A stretch of 35,222 nucleotides of DNA from Bacteroidota bacterium (GCA_029571215.1 JAKPTE010000012.1:1-35222); one strand, 5' to 3'. Shown: positions 16,446 through 25,326, counted from the stretch's first letter. Notes: generated by a model not told the origin, from the sequence alone. Numbers and translations: made by a program.

Positions 16446-17951
16446 TTAAAAGCGGAAACCAATGGTAGCCATAAATCTGGATGTATTCTGTTTCAGCTGG
16501 CTGTAATATTCAACTCCTGAATCTCCTTCAAATCCGGCAAAATACATTGAATGGCGGAAATCGCGCATGGCATATGCATAAGCAAAATCAAAAAATACAT
16601 TGCCGGAGCGTACTCCAAAACCTGTTGAAAGGATGGATTGCGAAGCTTTAGCATTCAGCTGCCCGGATGCATAAGGACTTCCGTAATGGGCATACCCTGC
16701 TCTCAGTGCAAGGTTCCCCAGTTTCAGTTCTCCGCCCAGTCGCAGATTGCCAGCCGATTTATAAAAAGTCTGAATGTTTTTGTTGATATCGTCATAGTTA
16801 TCCAGGTCACCATCAATTTTTGCCGTGGTATAATCCACCAATTCATAATCAGCACTCAGGATACCCATTTTCCCGAACTGGAGTCCGCCACTGAAAACCA
16901 TCCGCAACGGAGTGACAACCCGGTAATCGGTGACGGTTACGCCTGAACGGGCGCTCATGGTTGCGGGAGTACCTGAATCAAAATATGATTTCATGGAAGT
17001 GGAAAATTCGCTTTCGAGGTTGTAGAATGTTGGCAGATGCAAGGAGAAACCAAGACGGACCATTTCTACCGGTTTGGCAATTATGCCGAATTTAGCCGTA
17101 AAACCGGTTCCGTGGGTATAAAAGTACTCGCTGAAGGTAAACGACTGGAAATAATCGATTGTATTGTTTGCATCCCACTCGCTGTGCACCTTACTTTCGT
17201 CATACAGCAGGCGGTTCAGACCAAGGGACAATCCCACGTAGAGAATATGGCTGTAGTTTGCTCCGAACGTAAGAGAATACTCATCGATGCCCCCCTTGGT
17301 AACAATATGACGTTCCTGTGACTGTCCATATTGGCTGACCCATTGTCCCGAACCGAAATCATAATAGTTCATATCGGAAGCATAAGCCCAGGGCATATTT
17401 TCATTATCGGGCAGATAAATGAGATCTGTTTTCCAGGCCAGCATCTCATAGTTCGGGTTCAGCATGCTGGTATCCTGACGGTCGGCATAAAAAACAAATT
17501 CGTCAAGGAGGGAACTCTGGGTGTTTGAGGCTGATATGGTGACATTCCTGTTAAAATCGGCCAGGCGGTTGTAACCAATTCCGATAGCAGCACCGACCCA
17601 TCCCTTGTCGCGGTTACTGTTGAAAGCAAAGACTCCACCAAGATTGTTGAAAAGGAATTTGTACTTGAAATCGTTGTAGTTTTGGGAATAGAAAGTGGAT
17701 TTGGTTTTGTCATAATAGATATCGGGGGTAAAGGTCAATTCGCTTTTACGGTAAACGCCGATTCCGGCCGGATTAATGCTAAGAGCGGAAAAATCAGCAC
17801 CCAGGGCACCAAAAGCACTGCCCATAGCCACGGATCGTGCCGTGCCCATAGGAAAGTACTGACTGAACCGTATTGCATCACCATCGTTCTGGGCCAGCAG
17901 GCAGAGGCTGCTGCCTATCAGAATCACACCTGTTATCAGTAATCGTTTCAT
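16446..17951 (-). CDS. FadL/OmpP1/TodX-family outer-membrane beta-barrel protein
   Basis: A 501-residue outer-membrane protein. Residues 1-20 are a signal peptide (cleavage after LLAQ). The N-terminal plug-forming signature of the family is clear: ARSVAMGSAFGALGADFSALSINPAGIGVYRKSE at about residues 38-71. The rest consists of alternating beta strands with aromatic girdles, ending in SRFMATIGFRF with a terminal Phe suited to BAM-dependent assembly. FadL-type proteins transport hydrophobic molecules; Bacteroidota members are often labelled hemin receptor without proof. It is monocistronic by appearance: a terminator follows and the next leftward gene is 88 bp upstream. The substrate is unknown. 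Confidence 0.88.
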   Translation of the reverse strand: MKRLLITGVILIGSSLCLLAQNDGDAIRFSQYFPMGTARSVAMGSAFGALGADFSALSINPAGIGVYRKSELTFTPDIYYDKTKSTFYSQNYNDFKYKFLFNNLGGVFAFNSNRDKGWVGAAIGIGYNRLADFNRNVTISASNTQSSLLDEFVFYADRQDTSMLNPNYEMLAWKTDLIYLPDNENMPWAYASDMNYYDFGSGQWVSQYGQSQERHIVTKGGIDEYSLTFGANYSHILYVGLSLGLNRLLYDESKVHSEWDANNTIDYFQSFTFSEYFYTHGTGFTAKFGIIAKPVEMVRLGFSLHLPTFYNLESEFSTSMKSYFDSGTPATMSARSGVTVTDYRVVTPLRMVFSGGLQFGKMGILSADYELVDYTTAKIDGDLDNYDDINKNIQTFYKSAGNLRLGGELKLGNLALRAGYAHYGSPYASGQLNAKASQSILSTGFGVRSGNVFFDFAYAYAMRDFRHSMYFAGFEGDSGVEYYSQLKQNTSRFMATIGFRF

Positions 17952-18039
17952 ATGTATGAATTTTTATAGCAAATTTTTTCCTTTCTGGTTACCGGCAATT
18001 CACACACCAGCAACCATTTGAGGGTATTTATCTGTTGAT

Positions 18040-19566
18040 TTACCTTCTGTGGCCTCCGGAGGAAGAAGACGAAGAAGAAGACCTGCCCGAGCTGCCGGAA
18101 CTGCCTGAGCTATATGAACGGCCGGAGCTTCCCGAACTTCCAGAGCTATATGACCGACCTGAGCTTCCCGAATAGGATGAACCGGAAGACCTGCCGGAAC
18201 TGCCGGAAGGAGTGTATGAACGGCTGCTGCTGCCGGAAGACCGGCTGTAGGAACCGGAATTACCTGAACGGTATGTATTTCCGGAAGAACCGGATCCGGA
18301 ACTTCTGTTATAGGAAGGACGAGTATAACTTCCTTCAGAGTTACCGTAATATGAACGGCTTCGTTCAGGAGAGCTGTATGTAGAAGGTGCGCGTCGCGTG
18401 GTATTGTATGTACCTGTGTTACCGGAAGGTCTGCTGTACACCGGTTGATAATTTCTGCGTTCGGTACCTGTTGATCCGGAAGAACGGGTATCAGAACCGC
18501 CGGTTGATCCCTGACCATAACGTCCTGAAGGAACACGGGTGGTGGTCACGTTGCCGCGGTTATTATTTGTATTATCATAGTAACCGGTTGAACGACGGCC
18601 CGTAGTTGACGTATTGGTTGTTGCTGCTGTGCGCGTCGTGGATGTACCGCTCTTCAGACTGCCACCGTCAGAAAAGGACCGGCGACCGGTCGTTGAGACA
18701 TTGTAACTTCTGCCGGCAACTGACCTGTTGGAGGCGGTTGAATATCCATTGCTGAACCGGCCTGCTGAACCACCTGCGCGACTCCTGTCACTGTTCCTGT
18801 TGTATATTCTCCCGTACGAAACATCGCTTCTGTAAGCATAGGGTGTTCCGTAATAGTAATAAGGAGAATAATAACCATAGTACCCATCATAAAATCCGTT
18901 GTAATATCCGTGACGGTAACCATACCAGTAATTTCCGTACCAGGGATCATACCAGGCCCAATAGTAAGGCCTATAGCCGAAGGAATACCAGTAGGGATCA
19001 TACCCCCAGCCAAAACTGAAACCCCAGTAGGGATAACCGGCATAAATGCTGATGCCCCAATCCCATGGATTGTATGTGTACCAGTAAAGGTCGGTAAAGA
19101 AAGGATCATAATACCCCCAGCCCCAGTAGTAGGAGGAATGAAATCTCCTTATGCGTGAAGTATAGTAATAATCATAAGGATCGTAATCGTAATAGTTGTT
19201 GATGACCACGGATTTATTCCGATCATCAGGCACGTAATCGGACTGATAATTCTCTCCTTCTTCCCGGCTGGAATAGTATTCCTGCTGCCCGGAAGCGGCA
19301 GTGGTATCAGAAGCATACAGTTGCTGTTCCTTGGCAAGCCGGTAACGTTCATAATCCGACATAGTTTGATTTTCTCCGGCATTGTTCTCACGATCCGGCT
19401 GACTGACCTGAGCTGTTGAGGCAGGAACAGGGGCTGAGGCAACCACTGCCCTGTCCTTTGGAGAATAATAAATATCGTCGGTCACTGTGCCGGTCGTCTG
19501 AAACCCTGCTGAACAGGCCGTAAGTACTGCGGTCATTATCAGCATTATGGACAGTGGTGTTCTCAT
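18040..19566 (-). CDS. Low-complexity lipoprotein: Tyr/Trp-rich centre and Ser/Gly/Arg-rich repeat tail
   Basis: A 508-residue lipoprotein with a clear lipobox (AVLTAC, Cys18). After a polar region, residues about 120-255 are extremely rich in Tyr, Trp, Gly and Asp (repeats such as [28 protein letters not shown]). From about 260 the composition switches to Ser, Gly, Arg, Thr and Asn. The last 100 residues are imperfect repeats of [11 protein letters not shown] type, ending [14 protein letters not shown] Shine-Dalgarno-like GGGAGGA lies 7 nt before the ATG. Proteins like this occur in Bacteroidota with unknown function; an extended surface or envelope-structuring role is possible. The long overlapping frames on either strand in the 3' half reflect the repeat bias and are not counted as genes. 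Confidence 0.8.
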   Translation of the reverse strand: MRTPLSIMLIMTAVLTACSAGFQTTGTVTDDIYYSPKDRAVVASAPVPASTAQVSQPDRENNAGENQTMSDYERYRLAKEQQLYASDTTAASGQQEYYSSREEGENYQSDYVPDDRNKSVVINNYYDYDPYDYYYTSRIRRFHSSYYWGWGYYDPFFTDLYWYTYNPWDWGISIYAGYPYWGFSFGWGYDPYWYSFGYRPYYWAWYDPWYGNYWYGYRHGYYNGFYDGYYGYYSPYYYYGTPYAYRSDVSYGRIYNRNSDRSRAGGSAGRFSNGYSTASNRSVAGRSYNVSTTGRRSFSDGGSLKSGTSTTRTAATTNTSTTGRRSTGYYDNTNNNRGNVTTTRVPSGRYGQGSTGGSDTRSSGSTGTERRNYQPVYSRPSGNTGTYNTTRRAPSTYSSPERSRSYYGNSEGSYTRPSYNRSSGSGSSGNTYRSGNSGSYSRSSGSSSRSYTPSGSSGRSSGSSYSGSSGRSYSSGSSGSSGRSYSSGSSGSSGRSSSSSSSSGGHRR

Positions 19567-19658
19567 GGTTTGTTCCTCCCGATTATTTTAGTAAACTTGC
19601 ATCCGTTTTTTCATTGCAATTCATAAAAATAGTAACAAATTTCATACCAAAACCCATT

Positions 19659-21134
19659 ATGGCAAAAGTTTTAACAACACGTTCCGAAAATTATTCGCAA
19701 TGGTATAACGATCTGGTAATCAAGGCGGGACTTGCCGAGAACTCTGCAGTGAGGGGATGCATGGTAATAAAACCCCATGGATATGCTATCTGGGAAAAAA
19801 TGCAGGCAGCTCTTGACCGCATGTTTAAGGAAACAGGGCACCAGAATGCATATTTTCCCCTGTTTATTCCCAAATCTTTTTTCAGTCGTGAAGCCGCCCA
19901 TGTTGAAGGTTTTGCCAAAGAGTGTGCCGTAGTGACCCATTACCGGCTCAAAAATGATGAAACGGGGAAAGGAATTATCATTGATCCCGAAGCCAAACTG
20001 GAAGAAGAACTGATTGTGCGCCCCACATCCGAAACCATTATTTGGAATACCTATAAGGGCTGGATCCAGAGTTACCGCGACCTACCCATTCTCATCAACC
20101 AATGGGCCAATGTTGTTCGCTGGGAAATGCGTACCCGGCTGTTTCTCCGCACTGCTGAATTTCTATGGCAGGAGGGGCATACAGCTCATGCTACGGCTGA
20201 TGAAGCCATGGAGGAAGCCCGCAGGATGCTGGATGTTTATGCCGATTTCGCCGAAAACTGGATGGCTTTGCCCGTTGTCAGGGGAAAGAAAAGTGAAAGT
20301 GAACGGTTTGCCGGTGCTGTGGAAACCTTTTGCATCGAAGCATTGATGCAGGACGGGAAAGCACTGCAATGCGGCACTTCCCATTTTCTGGGACAAAATT
20401 TTGCCAAAGCTTTTGATGTTAAATTCCTCAACAGGGAAGGCACTCTGGAATATGTATGGGCCACTTCATGGGGTGTTTCAACCCGTTTGATGGGAGCTCT
20501 GATTATGGCACATTCCGATGATAACGGACTGGTGATACCTCCGCGTCTTGCCCCCCTGCAGGTTGTCATCGTACCGGTATTCAAAACAGAGGATGAACTG
20601 AAGAAGATATCCCAAACAGCAGAGAAGCTGATGGCCGAACTAAAAAAGGCGGGTTTTTCTGTTAAATTCGATGATTCGGACAATCAGAAGCCCGGATGGA
20701 AATTCGCCGAATACGAACTGAAAGGTGTTCCGGTCCGCATTACCCTTGGCCCCCGGGACATTGCCAATGGCACTGCCGAAGTATCACGCCGTGATACTCT
20801 TGAAAAAAGCATCATCCCGCTTGATAGCGTAGTCAGGGAAATCCAGCCGTTGCTCGATTCCATCCAGAAAAACCTCTACCAGAGGGCTCTTCGCTTCCGG
20901 GAAGAAAATACCCATATTGCCAACACTTACGACGAATTCAAAAATATTCTGGAAACCAAAGGAGGCTTTATCTCAGCGCACTGGGATGGAACCGTTGAAA
21001 CGGAAGCAAAAATCAAGGAAGAGACAAAAGCAACCATCCGGGTTATTCCTTTTGATGCAAAACCTGAACCCGGGAAATGCATCGTTACCGGGCGCCCATC
21101 CGCTCAAAGGGCTTTATTTGCCGTGGCGTACTAA
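19659..21134 (+). CDS. proS: Prolyl-tRNA synthetase (archaeal/eukaryotic-like type)
   Basis: Charges tRNA-Pro with proline. The 491-residue class II synthetase lacks the roughly 180-residue editing insertion of the Escherichia coli type, and ends with a zinc-domain-like C-terminus, as in the archaeal/eukaryotic-like group. Visible motifs include [23 protein letters not shown] (motif 2 region), [39 protein letters not shown] and a motif 3-like segment ([22 protein letters not shown]). The anticodon-binding domain starts near [11 protein letters not shown] chose the ATG at 19659 rather than the in-frame ATG at 19554 because the family starts just before [11 protein letters not shown], and the longer version would overlap the divergent lipoprotein gene. 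It is followed after 23 bp by a conserved unknown gene. Confidence 0.96.
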   Translation: MAKVLTTRSENYSQWYNDLVIKAGLAENSAVRGCMVIKPHGYAIWEKMQAALDRMFKETGHQNAYFPLFIPKSFFSREAAHVEGFAKECAVVTHYRLKNDETGKGIIIDPEAKLEEELIVRPTSETIIWNTYKGWIQSYRDLPILINQWANVVRWEMRTRLFLRTAEFLWQEGHTAHATADEAMEEARRMLDVYADFAENWMALPVVRGKKSESERFAGAVETFCIEALMQDGKALQCGTSHFLGQNFAKAFDVKFLNREGTLEYVWATSWGVSTRLMGALIMAHSDDNGLVIPPRLAPLQVVIVPVFKTEDELKKISQTAEKLMAELKKAGFSVKFDDSDNQKPGWKFAEYELKGVPVRITLGPRDIANGTAEVSRRDTLEKSIIPLDSVVREIQPLLDSIQKNLYQRALRFREENTHIANTYDEFKNILETKGGFISAHWDGTVETEAKIKEETKATIRVIPFDAKPEPGKCIVTGRPSAQRALFAVAY

Positions 21135-21157
21135 CTATCTGCCCAAATAATTTGAAT

Positions 21158-21844
21158 ATGAACGAAGTTCATTCCGACATCCTCCGGATTCTGAAAGAAA
21201 AATCGGTCCTGAAACAGGAAGTGTATGATCACACGTTAGAAACAATGGATAAGATCAAGGAGATTCTGAAAGAGACCGTGCATTATTTTAACAACGAGCT
21301 CCGCGATACTGACAAGCGTGTTCATCTTGAATACACCGACCGCGGCGAAATGGAAGCCCAGCTGAAAATTGCCGGTGACATGCTCATCTTCAGCATGCAT
21401 TCGAATGTGTTTGAATTCAACCGCGAACACCCCGTCTGGCAGCTTCCCTATCTTAAAGATGACAAAACCAACAGTTACTGTGGGATTATTAACATTTTCA
21501 ATTTTCTGGCCGATTCATTCAAATACAACCGGTTTGATGATCTGGGGTATCTGATCGGAAGAATTTTTATCAACCGGCAGAATCATTTCATGGTTGAAGG
21601 AAAGCGGCAGTTTGGATTCTTTTACAACAACTTCGGAAAAGATATTCTTACCCGCGAGAACCTTAAGCAAATCATCGATAATGCCATCCGGTATGCCCTC
21701 GATTTTGACCTGCTGGTACCTCCGTACGATGCTGTTAAAGTAGTAACAGTAGGTCAGATCCATCAGAAAATGGAAAACGCACGGATTTCAACCGGAAAAC
21801 GGCTCGGGTTTACCTTCAATTCAGATGATGTTTCCAATCCCTGA
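21158..21844 (+). CDS. Conserved protein of unknown function
   Basis: A 228-residue cytoplasmic protein without signal peptide or membrane spans. The N-terminus is helical (ILRILKEKSVLKQEVYDHTLETMDKIKEIL). A mixed central part contains MLIFSMHSNVFEFNREHPVW and NSYCGIINIFNFLADSFKYNR, and the C-terminus includes FFYNNFGKDILTRENLKQII. I recognise no catalytic motif. The ATG at 21158 avoids a long overlap with proS (an in-frame ATG at 21077 lies inside it). Spacing of 23 bp from proS and 2 bp to the thioesterase gene points to a three-gene operon. I have the impression that such proteins are conserved in Bacteroidota, but cannot assign a role. Confidence 0.82.
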   Translation: MNEVHSDILRILKEKSVLKQEVYDHTLETMDKIKEILKETVHYFNNELRDTDKRVHLEYTDRGEMEAQLKIAGDMLIFSMHSNVFEFNREHPVWQLPYLKDDKTNSYCGIINIFNFLADSFKYNRFDDLGYLIGRIFINRQNHFMVEGKRQFGFFYNNFGKDILTRENLKQIIDNAIRYALDFDLLVPPYDAVKVVTVGQIHQKMENARISTGKRLGFTFNSDDVSNP

Positions 21845-21846
21845 CA

Positions 21847-22608
21847 ATGGTGCGCAGAACATTGCTTCCCGTATGGAAATCGCATCACAGGGTACAGGCT
21901 CTTGATGCCGATCTGATGTCACTGGCCAAAGTATCCGCTGTGTGCAATTATTTTCAGGAATCGGCCGGTCAGCATGCCGATCATCTTGGAGTGGGATATG
22001 CTTCCCTATTGAGCAGAGGGCTGGTTTGGATACTTTCCAGGCTTCGGATTCAGATTGATGCATATCCTATACTTGGTGAAGAGATTCTGTTGGAAACATG
22101 GCCTGCCGGAACTGACGGGCTGCTCGCCCTGCGGAGTTTTACCATATCCCGGACCAATGGCCATAAAATAATGAAGGGAAACTCAGCCTGGCTGGTGGTG
22201 GAGAAAGAAACCAAAAAGCCTTTCCGTGATATAATGGGCCTGCTGAAAGATATTCCTGTCAATCCCCGCCTTTCGTTGGAAAATTTGGAAATTCCAAGAT
22301 TAAAACCTGCAGAAGGCCTCACAAAAACAGAAACCATTACGGCACGGTATAGCGATCTGGATGCTAATGCCCATGTTAACAACAACCGTTTCATTGAATG
22401 GATGGCAGATGCTTTTGATGCCGAGTGGTACCGCAGCAGGCGGATTCATGATATGGTAATCCATTTTATGAACGAACTTCATGCCGGCGACAGTATTGAA
22501 ATTCTCAGGGTTCAGACCGGGAAAGATCTATGGCAGGTGGAAGGGCACAATGCGGGCAATAATCAGGCGGTTTTTCGCGGACAGGTTTTGTTTACTGATT
22601 ATGCTTGA
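21847..22608 (+). CDS. Acyl-ACP thioesterase (FatA/FatB-like, double hotdog)
   Basis: Releases fatty acids from acyl carrier protein. The 253-residue protein has two hotdog halves. The first starts with the family-like VQALDADLMSLAKVSAVCNYFQE and SRGLVWILSRLRIQID. The second carries the catalytic region YSDLDANAHVNNNRFIEWMAD (about residues 165-185), which includes the Asp/Asn/His residues of bacterial acyl-ACP thioesterases. It starts 2 bp after the preceding unknown gene. No terminator is obvious before the repeat-rich region downstream. Chain-length specificity cannot be judged. Confidence 0.92.
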   Translation: MVRRTLLPVWKSHHRVQALDADLMSLAKVSAVCNYFQESAGQHADHLGVGYASLLSRGLVWILSRLRIQIDAYPILGEEILLETWPAGTDGLLALRSFTISRTNGHKIMKGNSAWLVVEKETKKPFRDIMGLLKDIPVNPRLSLENLEIPRLKPAEGLTKTETITARYSDLDANAHVNNNRFIEWMADAFDAEWYRSRRIHDMVIHFMNELHAGDSIEILRVQTGKDLWQVEGHNAGNNQAVFRGQVLFTDYA

Positions 22609-22679
22609 GGTGCTGTTTGCTTTTCAATATTAAAATTCTCGCTTTTGGCTTATATGCTGTTGTGGAGCCGGGTTGTTGT

Positions 22680-23130
22680 TAACCACAGCCAGGTACAGAT
22701 AGCCAAAGATTTTTCATCGAAATTACTTGTATTCATTTATTTTAATCTGTGTAGTCAGTGGTTTTCTGTTTTTTATATTACCACAGATGGCCACAGATGG
22801 CCACAGACTTTTCACAGAACTGTAACTGTATCAATCTGTGCTTAATCTGTGGCTATCTGTGTAATCGGTGGTTTTAATTGTATTTTTTTTACCACAGATG
22901 GCCACGGATGGCCACAGACTCTCCACAGAAATGAACATGGATTGATCTGTGCTTAATCTGTGGCTATCTGTGTAATCGGTGGTTTTAATTGTATTTTTTT
23001 ACCACAGATGGCCACGGATGGCCACAGACTCTCCACAGAAATGAACATGTATTGATCTGTGCCTAATCTGTGGCTATCTGTGATATCCGTGGTTTTATCT
23101 CTATTTTTTTGAACCACAAATGAACATGAA
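22680..23130. repeat. Tandem array of about 110-bp intergenic repeats
   Basis: Three close copies begin with ACCACAGATGGCCAC at 22780, 22891 and 23001 (periods 111 and 110 bp). A degenerate copy precedes them (from about 22680) and a decayed one follows (from about 23112). Each unit carries CCACAGAT/GCCACAGAT near its left end and the complement ATCTGTGGC near its right end, so each can fold into a hairpin. Copies 2 and 3 are nearly identical, copy 1 slightly diverged. No credible protein is encoded. The rest of the 784-bp gap (22609-22679 and 23131-23323) shows only AT-rich sequence. Confidence 0.9.
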
Positions 23131-23323
23131 TTGCCAAAGATCTTTCATGAAGGTATTTACGACTAACGAAAATAAGCCCACAACCCTTAACAACCACACA
23201 AAACCAAGCCCTGCATACTGTACAAGGAACATGAAACAAAAACAAGTTCTACCTCTGATCCCTGCATTAATTAGGAGATTCATGGATTTTTGATTGGTCT
23301 TGGATAAAAAAATCAGCAAAAAC

Positions 23324-23354
23324 TTGCTTTGATTTATTTTTCGATGTATATTTG
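23324..23354 (+). promoter_or_regulatory. Promoter of the small XRE regulator gene
   Basis: TTG at 23324-23326, a 20-nt spacer and TATATTTG at 23347-23354 match the Bacteroidota consensus. The last G of the -7 box is the first base of the upstream operator copy, so bound regulator would block transcription. Confidence 0.6.
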
Positions 23355-23398
23355 GACATTATTTGTCCGGTAATATATTTTCCGGTCATATTATGTCC
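23354..23398 (+). promoter_or_regulatory. Two matching 15-bp operator-like inverted repeats
   Basis: GGACATTATTTGTCC (23354-23368) and GGTCATATTATGTCC (23384-23398) share the pattern GGnCAT...TGTCC, and each is a near-perfect inverted repeat. Their starts are exactly 30 bp apart, about three DNA turns, so both sites face the same side. The first touches the -7 box and the second covers the start codon of the regulator. This is the layout expected for autoregulation, similar in logic to restriction-modification controller proteins. Confidence 0.6.
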
Positions 23399-23713
23399 AA
23401 TTTAAAAACAATATCTTCCTTCGGCGGGCTGATCAGGGAACTCAGAAAAAAGCAGATGCTTCCCCTGCGGAAAGTTGCTGCCAGGCTGGACATTGATCCT
23501 TCTACCCTGGGAAAGATGGAAAAGAATACGCGCAGGCCCACTCTTGAACAGGTATCACAACTAGCTTCTATTTTTAATTATCCGGCAGAAGAACTGATGA
23601 TTCACTACTTCAGCGACCTTATCGCTTCCCGGATTGAACATCTGCCCATAGCGGACCAGATACTTAAGGCCACAGAAAATAAAATCAAACAACGTAAAAA
23701 CAATACATTATGA
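23393..23713 (+). CDS. Small XRE-family (controller-like) transcriptional regulator
   Basis: A 106-residue DNA-binding protein. Residues about 10-65 form a Cro/C1-type helix-turn-helix (IRELRKKQMLPLRKVAARLDIDPSTLGKMEKNTRRPTLEQVSQLASIF). The C-terminal 40 residues are helical and may dimerise. The ATG at 23393 was chosen because promoter and operators lie just upstream, whereas an in-frame TTG at 23363 would fall inside the first operator. In Bacteroidota, close relatives of this style often sit in front of DNA methyltransferase genes; here no methyltransferase follows. Instead it overlaps the next gene by four bases (ATGA), so the two are translationally coupled. Target genes beyond itself are unknown. 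Confidence 0.85.
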   Translation: MSNLKTISSFGGLIRELRKKQMLPLRKVAARLDIDPSTLGKMEKNTRRPTLEQVSQLASIFNYPAEELMIHYFSDLIASRIEHLPIADQILKATENKIKQRKNNTL

Positions 23714-24192
23714 AGGCAAAACTGTTTTTCATTCTTACAGGAATTCTGATGGCTCCCTTTCTTTTGAAAACGGAGGCCCAGACACCTGAAGAAGCCATTC
23801 AAAGGTTTCTGAAAGAAGTTCCTCAGATCAGCATTTTTACCCACACAACGGATCCACAGGGTAATATTTATATAGCCGGTGTTTTTGCCGACAGTGTCGT
23901 TCTTTCGAATCATATTTATCGTTCGAGGGGGATGCTCGACATTTTCATCGCCAGGCTGAATCCAGCGGGTGAAGTCATGTGGTTCAAACATGCCGGAGGT
24001 TCCAGCCTGGATTATTTCAAATATATCGAAACCGACAAAGAAGCCAATGTTTATGTGAGTGCACTGTTCCGCGGAAGGTTGGTCTTTGAAGATACGGCCA
24101 TTTTCAGTGACGGAATTTCCCGGCATTTTACCATAAAATATACTCCTGACGGAGAAATGCTGTGGATCAGAAAAAATACCGTTTATAGATGA
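23710..24192 (+). CDS. Short exported SBBP-repeat-like protein, possibly truncated
   Basis: A 160-residue protein with a signal peptide (residues 1-24, ending KTEAQ). It contains two to three copies of an SBBP/beta-propeller-like motif: DPQGNIYIAGVFADSVVL, then DIFIARLNPAGEVMWFKHAGG, DKEANVYVSALFRGRLVFED, and HFTIKYTPDGEMLWIRK. Family members normally have many more repeats and often a C-terminal sorting domain. This one stops after about two and a half blades, so it looks like a truncated remnant or a small subunit that oligomerises. Its ATG overlaps the stop of the XRE regulator. An intracellular regulator coupled to an exported fragment is an odd pairing and may reflect a deletion. Confidence 0.68.
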   Translation: MKAKLFFILTGILMAPFLLKTEAQTPEEAIQRFLKEVPQISIFTHTTDPQGNIYIAGVFADSVVLSNHIYRSRGMLDIFIARLNPAGEVMWFKHAGGSSLDYFKYIETDKEANVYVSALFRGRLVFEDTAIFSDGISRHFTIKYTPDGEMLWIRKNTVYR

Positions 24193-24247
24193 ATTTGCAA
24201 CCTGATAAAAATTTTATTACTTTAGAGGCACTAAAGAATTATTAGCC

Positions 24248-24559
24248 ATGCATCCGAAAAAACAGCATAAGTATCCTGTTCTGAATGAAAAAGTCATTCA
24301 GAAGCGCAGCCAGAAAAAATACCATCTTCCGGTAATTGGTCATTTTGCCGACCGTAGTGTATTGTTCAACAGCATTCTTGAAGCAGAAGCTGCCACCGGC
24401 ATTCATTATACGTTGATTTTTGAAGCCTGTATAGGTAAAATTTTCAAGGCCAAAAATGTAATCTGGGAATACGCAAAAGGCAATCACTATATCAAATACA
24501 AAGCCTACTATATTAACGCGCAGGAATCCTATACGCGCAAAAGCGGATTTAACGGATAA
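24248..24559 (+). CDS. Small basic protein with NUMOD1-like motif
   Basis: A 103-residue basic protein. The segment VLFNSILEAEAATGIHYTLIFEACIGKIFKAKNVIWEYAKG (about residues 38-78, cited as one motif in two halves around HYTLIFEAC) resembles NUMOD1, a DNA-binding helix-turn-helix module of homing endonucleases. There it occurs without a nuclease domain. The N-terminal 25 residues are Lys/Gln/His-rich. A strong terminator lies 14 bp after the stop. A short inverted repeat CTTTAG/CTAAAG at 24220-24236 just upstream of the ATG might be an operator. Probable role: a small DNA-binding protein; this is inference. Confidence 0.65.
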   Translation: MHPKKQHKYPVLNEKVIQKRSQKKYHLPVIGHFADRSVLFNSILEAEAATGIHYTLIFEACIGKIFKAKNVIWEYAKGNHYIKYKAYYINAQESYTRKSGFNG

Positions 24560-24572
24560 TATTTTGTTAGTC

Positions 24573-24613
24573 AAAAAAAAGAGGGATATGCATCAGCCTA
24601 TCCCTCTTTTTTT
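24573..24613. terminator. Bidirectional rho-independent terminator
   Basis: An 8-bp perfect stem GAGGGATA/TATCCCTC with a 10-nt loop is flanked by A-run on the left and T-run on the right. It serves the convergent NUMOD1-like gene (rightward) and the exported unknown gene (leftward). Confidence 0.93.
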
Positions 24614-24627
24614 ATTTTGAAATGATA

Positions 24628-25101
24628 TTACTCAAGGATTACTGCCTTAAAGGCCTCTTCTATCTGTTCGGGCTTTTTGGCGCTTTTAAGAAATTGTTCA
24701 AAGTTGTCGGAATTTCCATAAAAGGCCGAATAAGCTTTATCCAGGACCAGTGTTGCATTGGCAGCAGCCTGTTCCACCGGCATCAGCCCCTTTTTGGCCA
24801 TTTTTTCATAATAGCTTACCAGTTTCTTTACCGAGTTGTATATCCGGGGTTTCCGAATAATGGTTTTGGGAGTGGGGGATGTTGGTGTGGGTTCTTCCAC
24901 ATAGGTAAATGTATTTCTTACGATATACATTTTGCGTGCCACTTCAGTTCCCAGAATACTTGAACCCATGGACTGATCGTACGGCTTTTTGTATTCTTCG
25001 TCATTCAGGTGGCTGCGGAAAGTGAATTGCACCTTTTCCTGTGCCGGAAGAAGAGCATAGGAAAGCAATGATACAAGAGTGAAAATGATGATTCTTTTCA
25101 T
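24628..25101 (-). CDS. Small exported protein of unknown function
   Basis: A 157-residue protein with a signal peptide (MKRIIIFTLVSLLSYALLPAQ, cleavage near residue 20). The mature part is charged, with a Pro/Thr linker (EEPTPTSPTPKT near residues 70-80) separating an N-terminal beta-like part from a C-terminal helical part (VKKLVSYYEKMAKKGLMPVEQAAANA, FEQFLKSAKKPEQIEEAFKAV). No Cys lipobox, so it is likely periplasmic. A good promoter precedes it and a bidirectional terminator follows. I do not recognise the family. Confidence 0.75.
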   Translation of the reverse strand: MKRIIIFTLVSLLSYALLPAQEKVQFTFRSHLNDEEYKKPYDQSMGSSILGTEVARKMYIVRNTFTYVEEPTPTSPTPKTIIRKPRIYNSVKKLVSYYEKMAKKGLMPVEQAAANATLVLDKAYSAFYGNSDNFEQFLKSAKKPEQIEEAFKAVILE

Positions 25102-25147
25102 TCAGCAAAAAGAATTAAATGATTTAATTAATAACCAGTTACCGGCG

Positions 25148-25177
25148 CAAATATAAATTCAAATTCCAAACTGCAAA
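25148..25177 (-). promoter_or_regulatory. Bacteroidota promoter for the small exported protein gene
   Basis: On the minus strand TTTG (25177-25174), an 18-nt spacer and TATATTTG (25155-25148) match the consensus. The -7 box ends 46 nt before the ATG. Confidence 0.6.
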
Positions 25178-25280
25178 AATTTTTTTACCATGAATATTGC
25201 TTTGAAAACACTTTACAGCTATATGCCGGCATAGGGCATGGTAAAAATGCTCCGAGATAACCAAAGGTTATCGAATCAAA

Positions 25281-25304
25281 ACCAAACCAGACAACAGGTT
25301 TGGT
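25281..25304 (-). terminator. Possible terminator hairpin after gnd
   Basis: Leftward reading gives an 8-bp perfect stem (ACCAAACC/GGTTTGGT) with an 8-nt loop, followed by a short TTTTG. It starts 22 bp after the gnd stop. The T-run is weak. Confidence 0.4.
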
Positions 25305-25326
25305 ATGGTAAATACGAAATCCCGGA

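Noticed and set aside
18000-18605. Long overlapping frames on both strands within the Ser/Gly repeat end of the lipoprotein gene
   Set aside because: They are composed of the same short repeats in other frames and lack any domain, start context or independent promoter; the lipoprotein frame has a lipobox and consistent composition.
22645-22845. A 66-codon frame entering the 110-bp repeats
   Set aside because: It consists largely of repeat sequence, has no ribosome-binding context and no counterpart in the other repeat copies.
22680-23130. CRISPR array interpretation of the CCACAGAT repeats
   Set aside because: The unit is a 110-bp tandem duplication with no unique spacers, and no cas genes are present.
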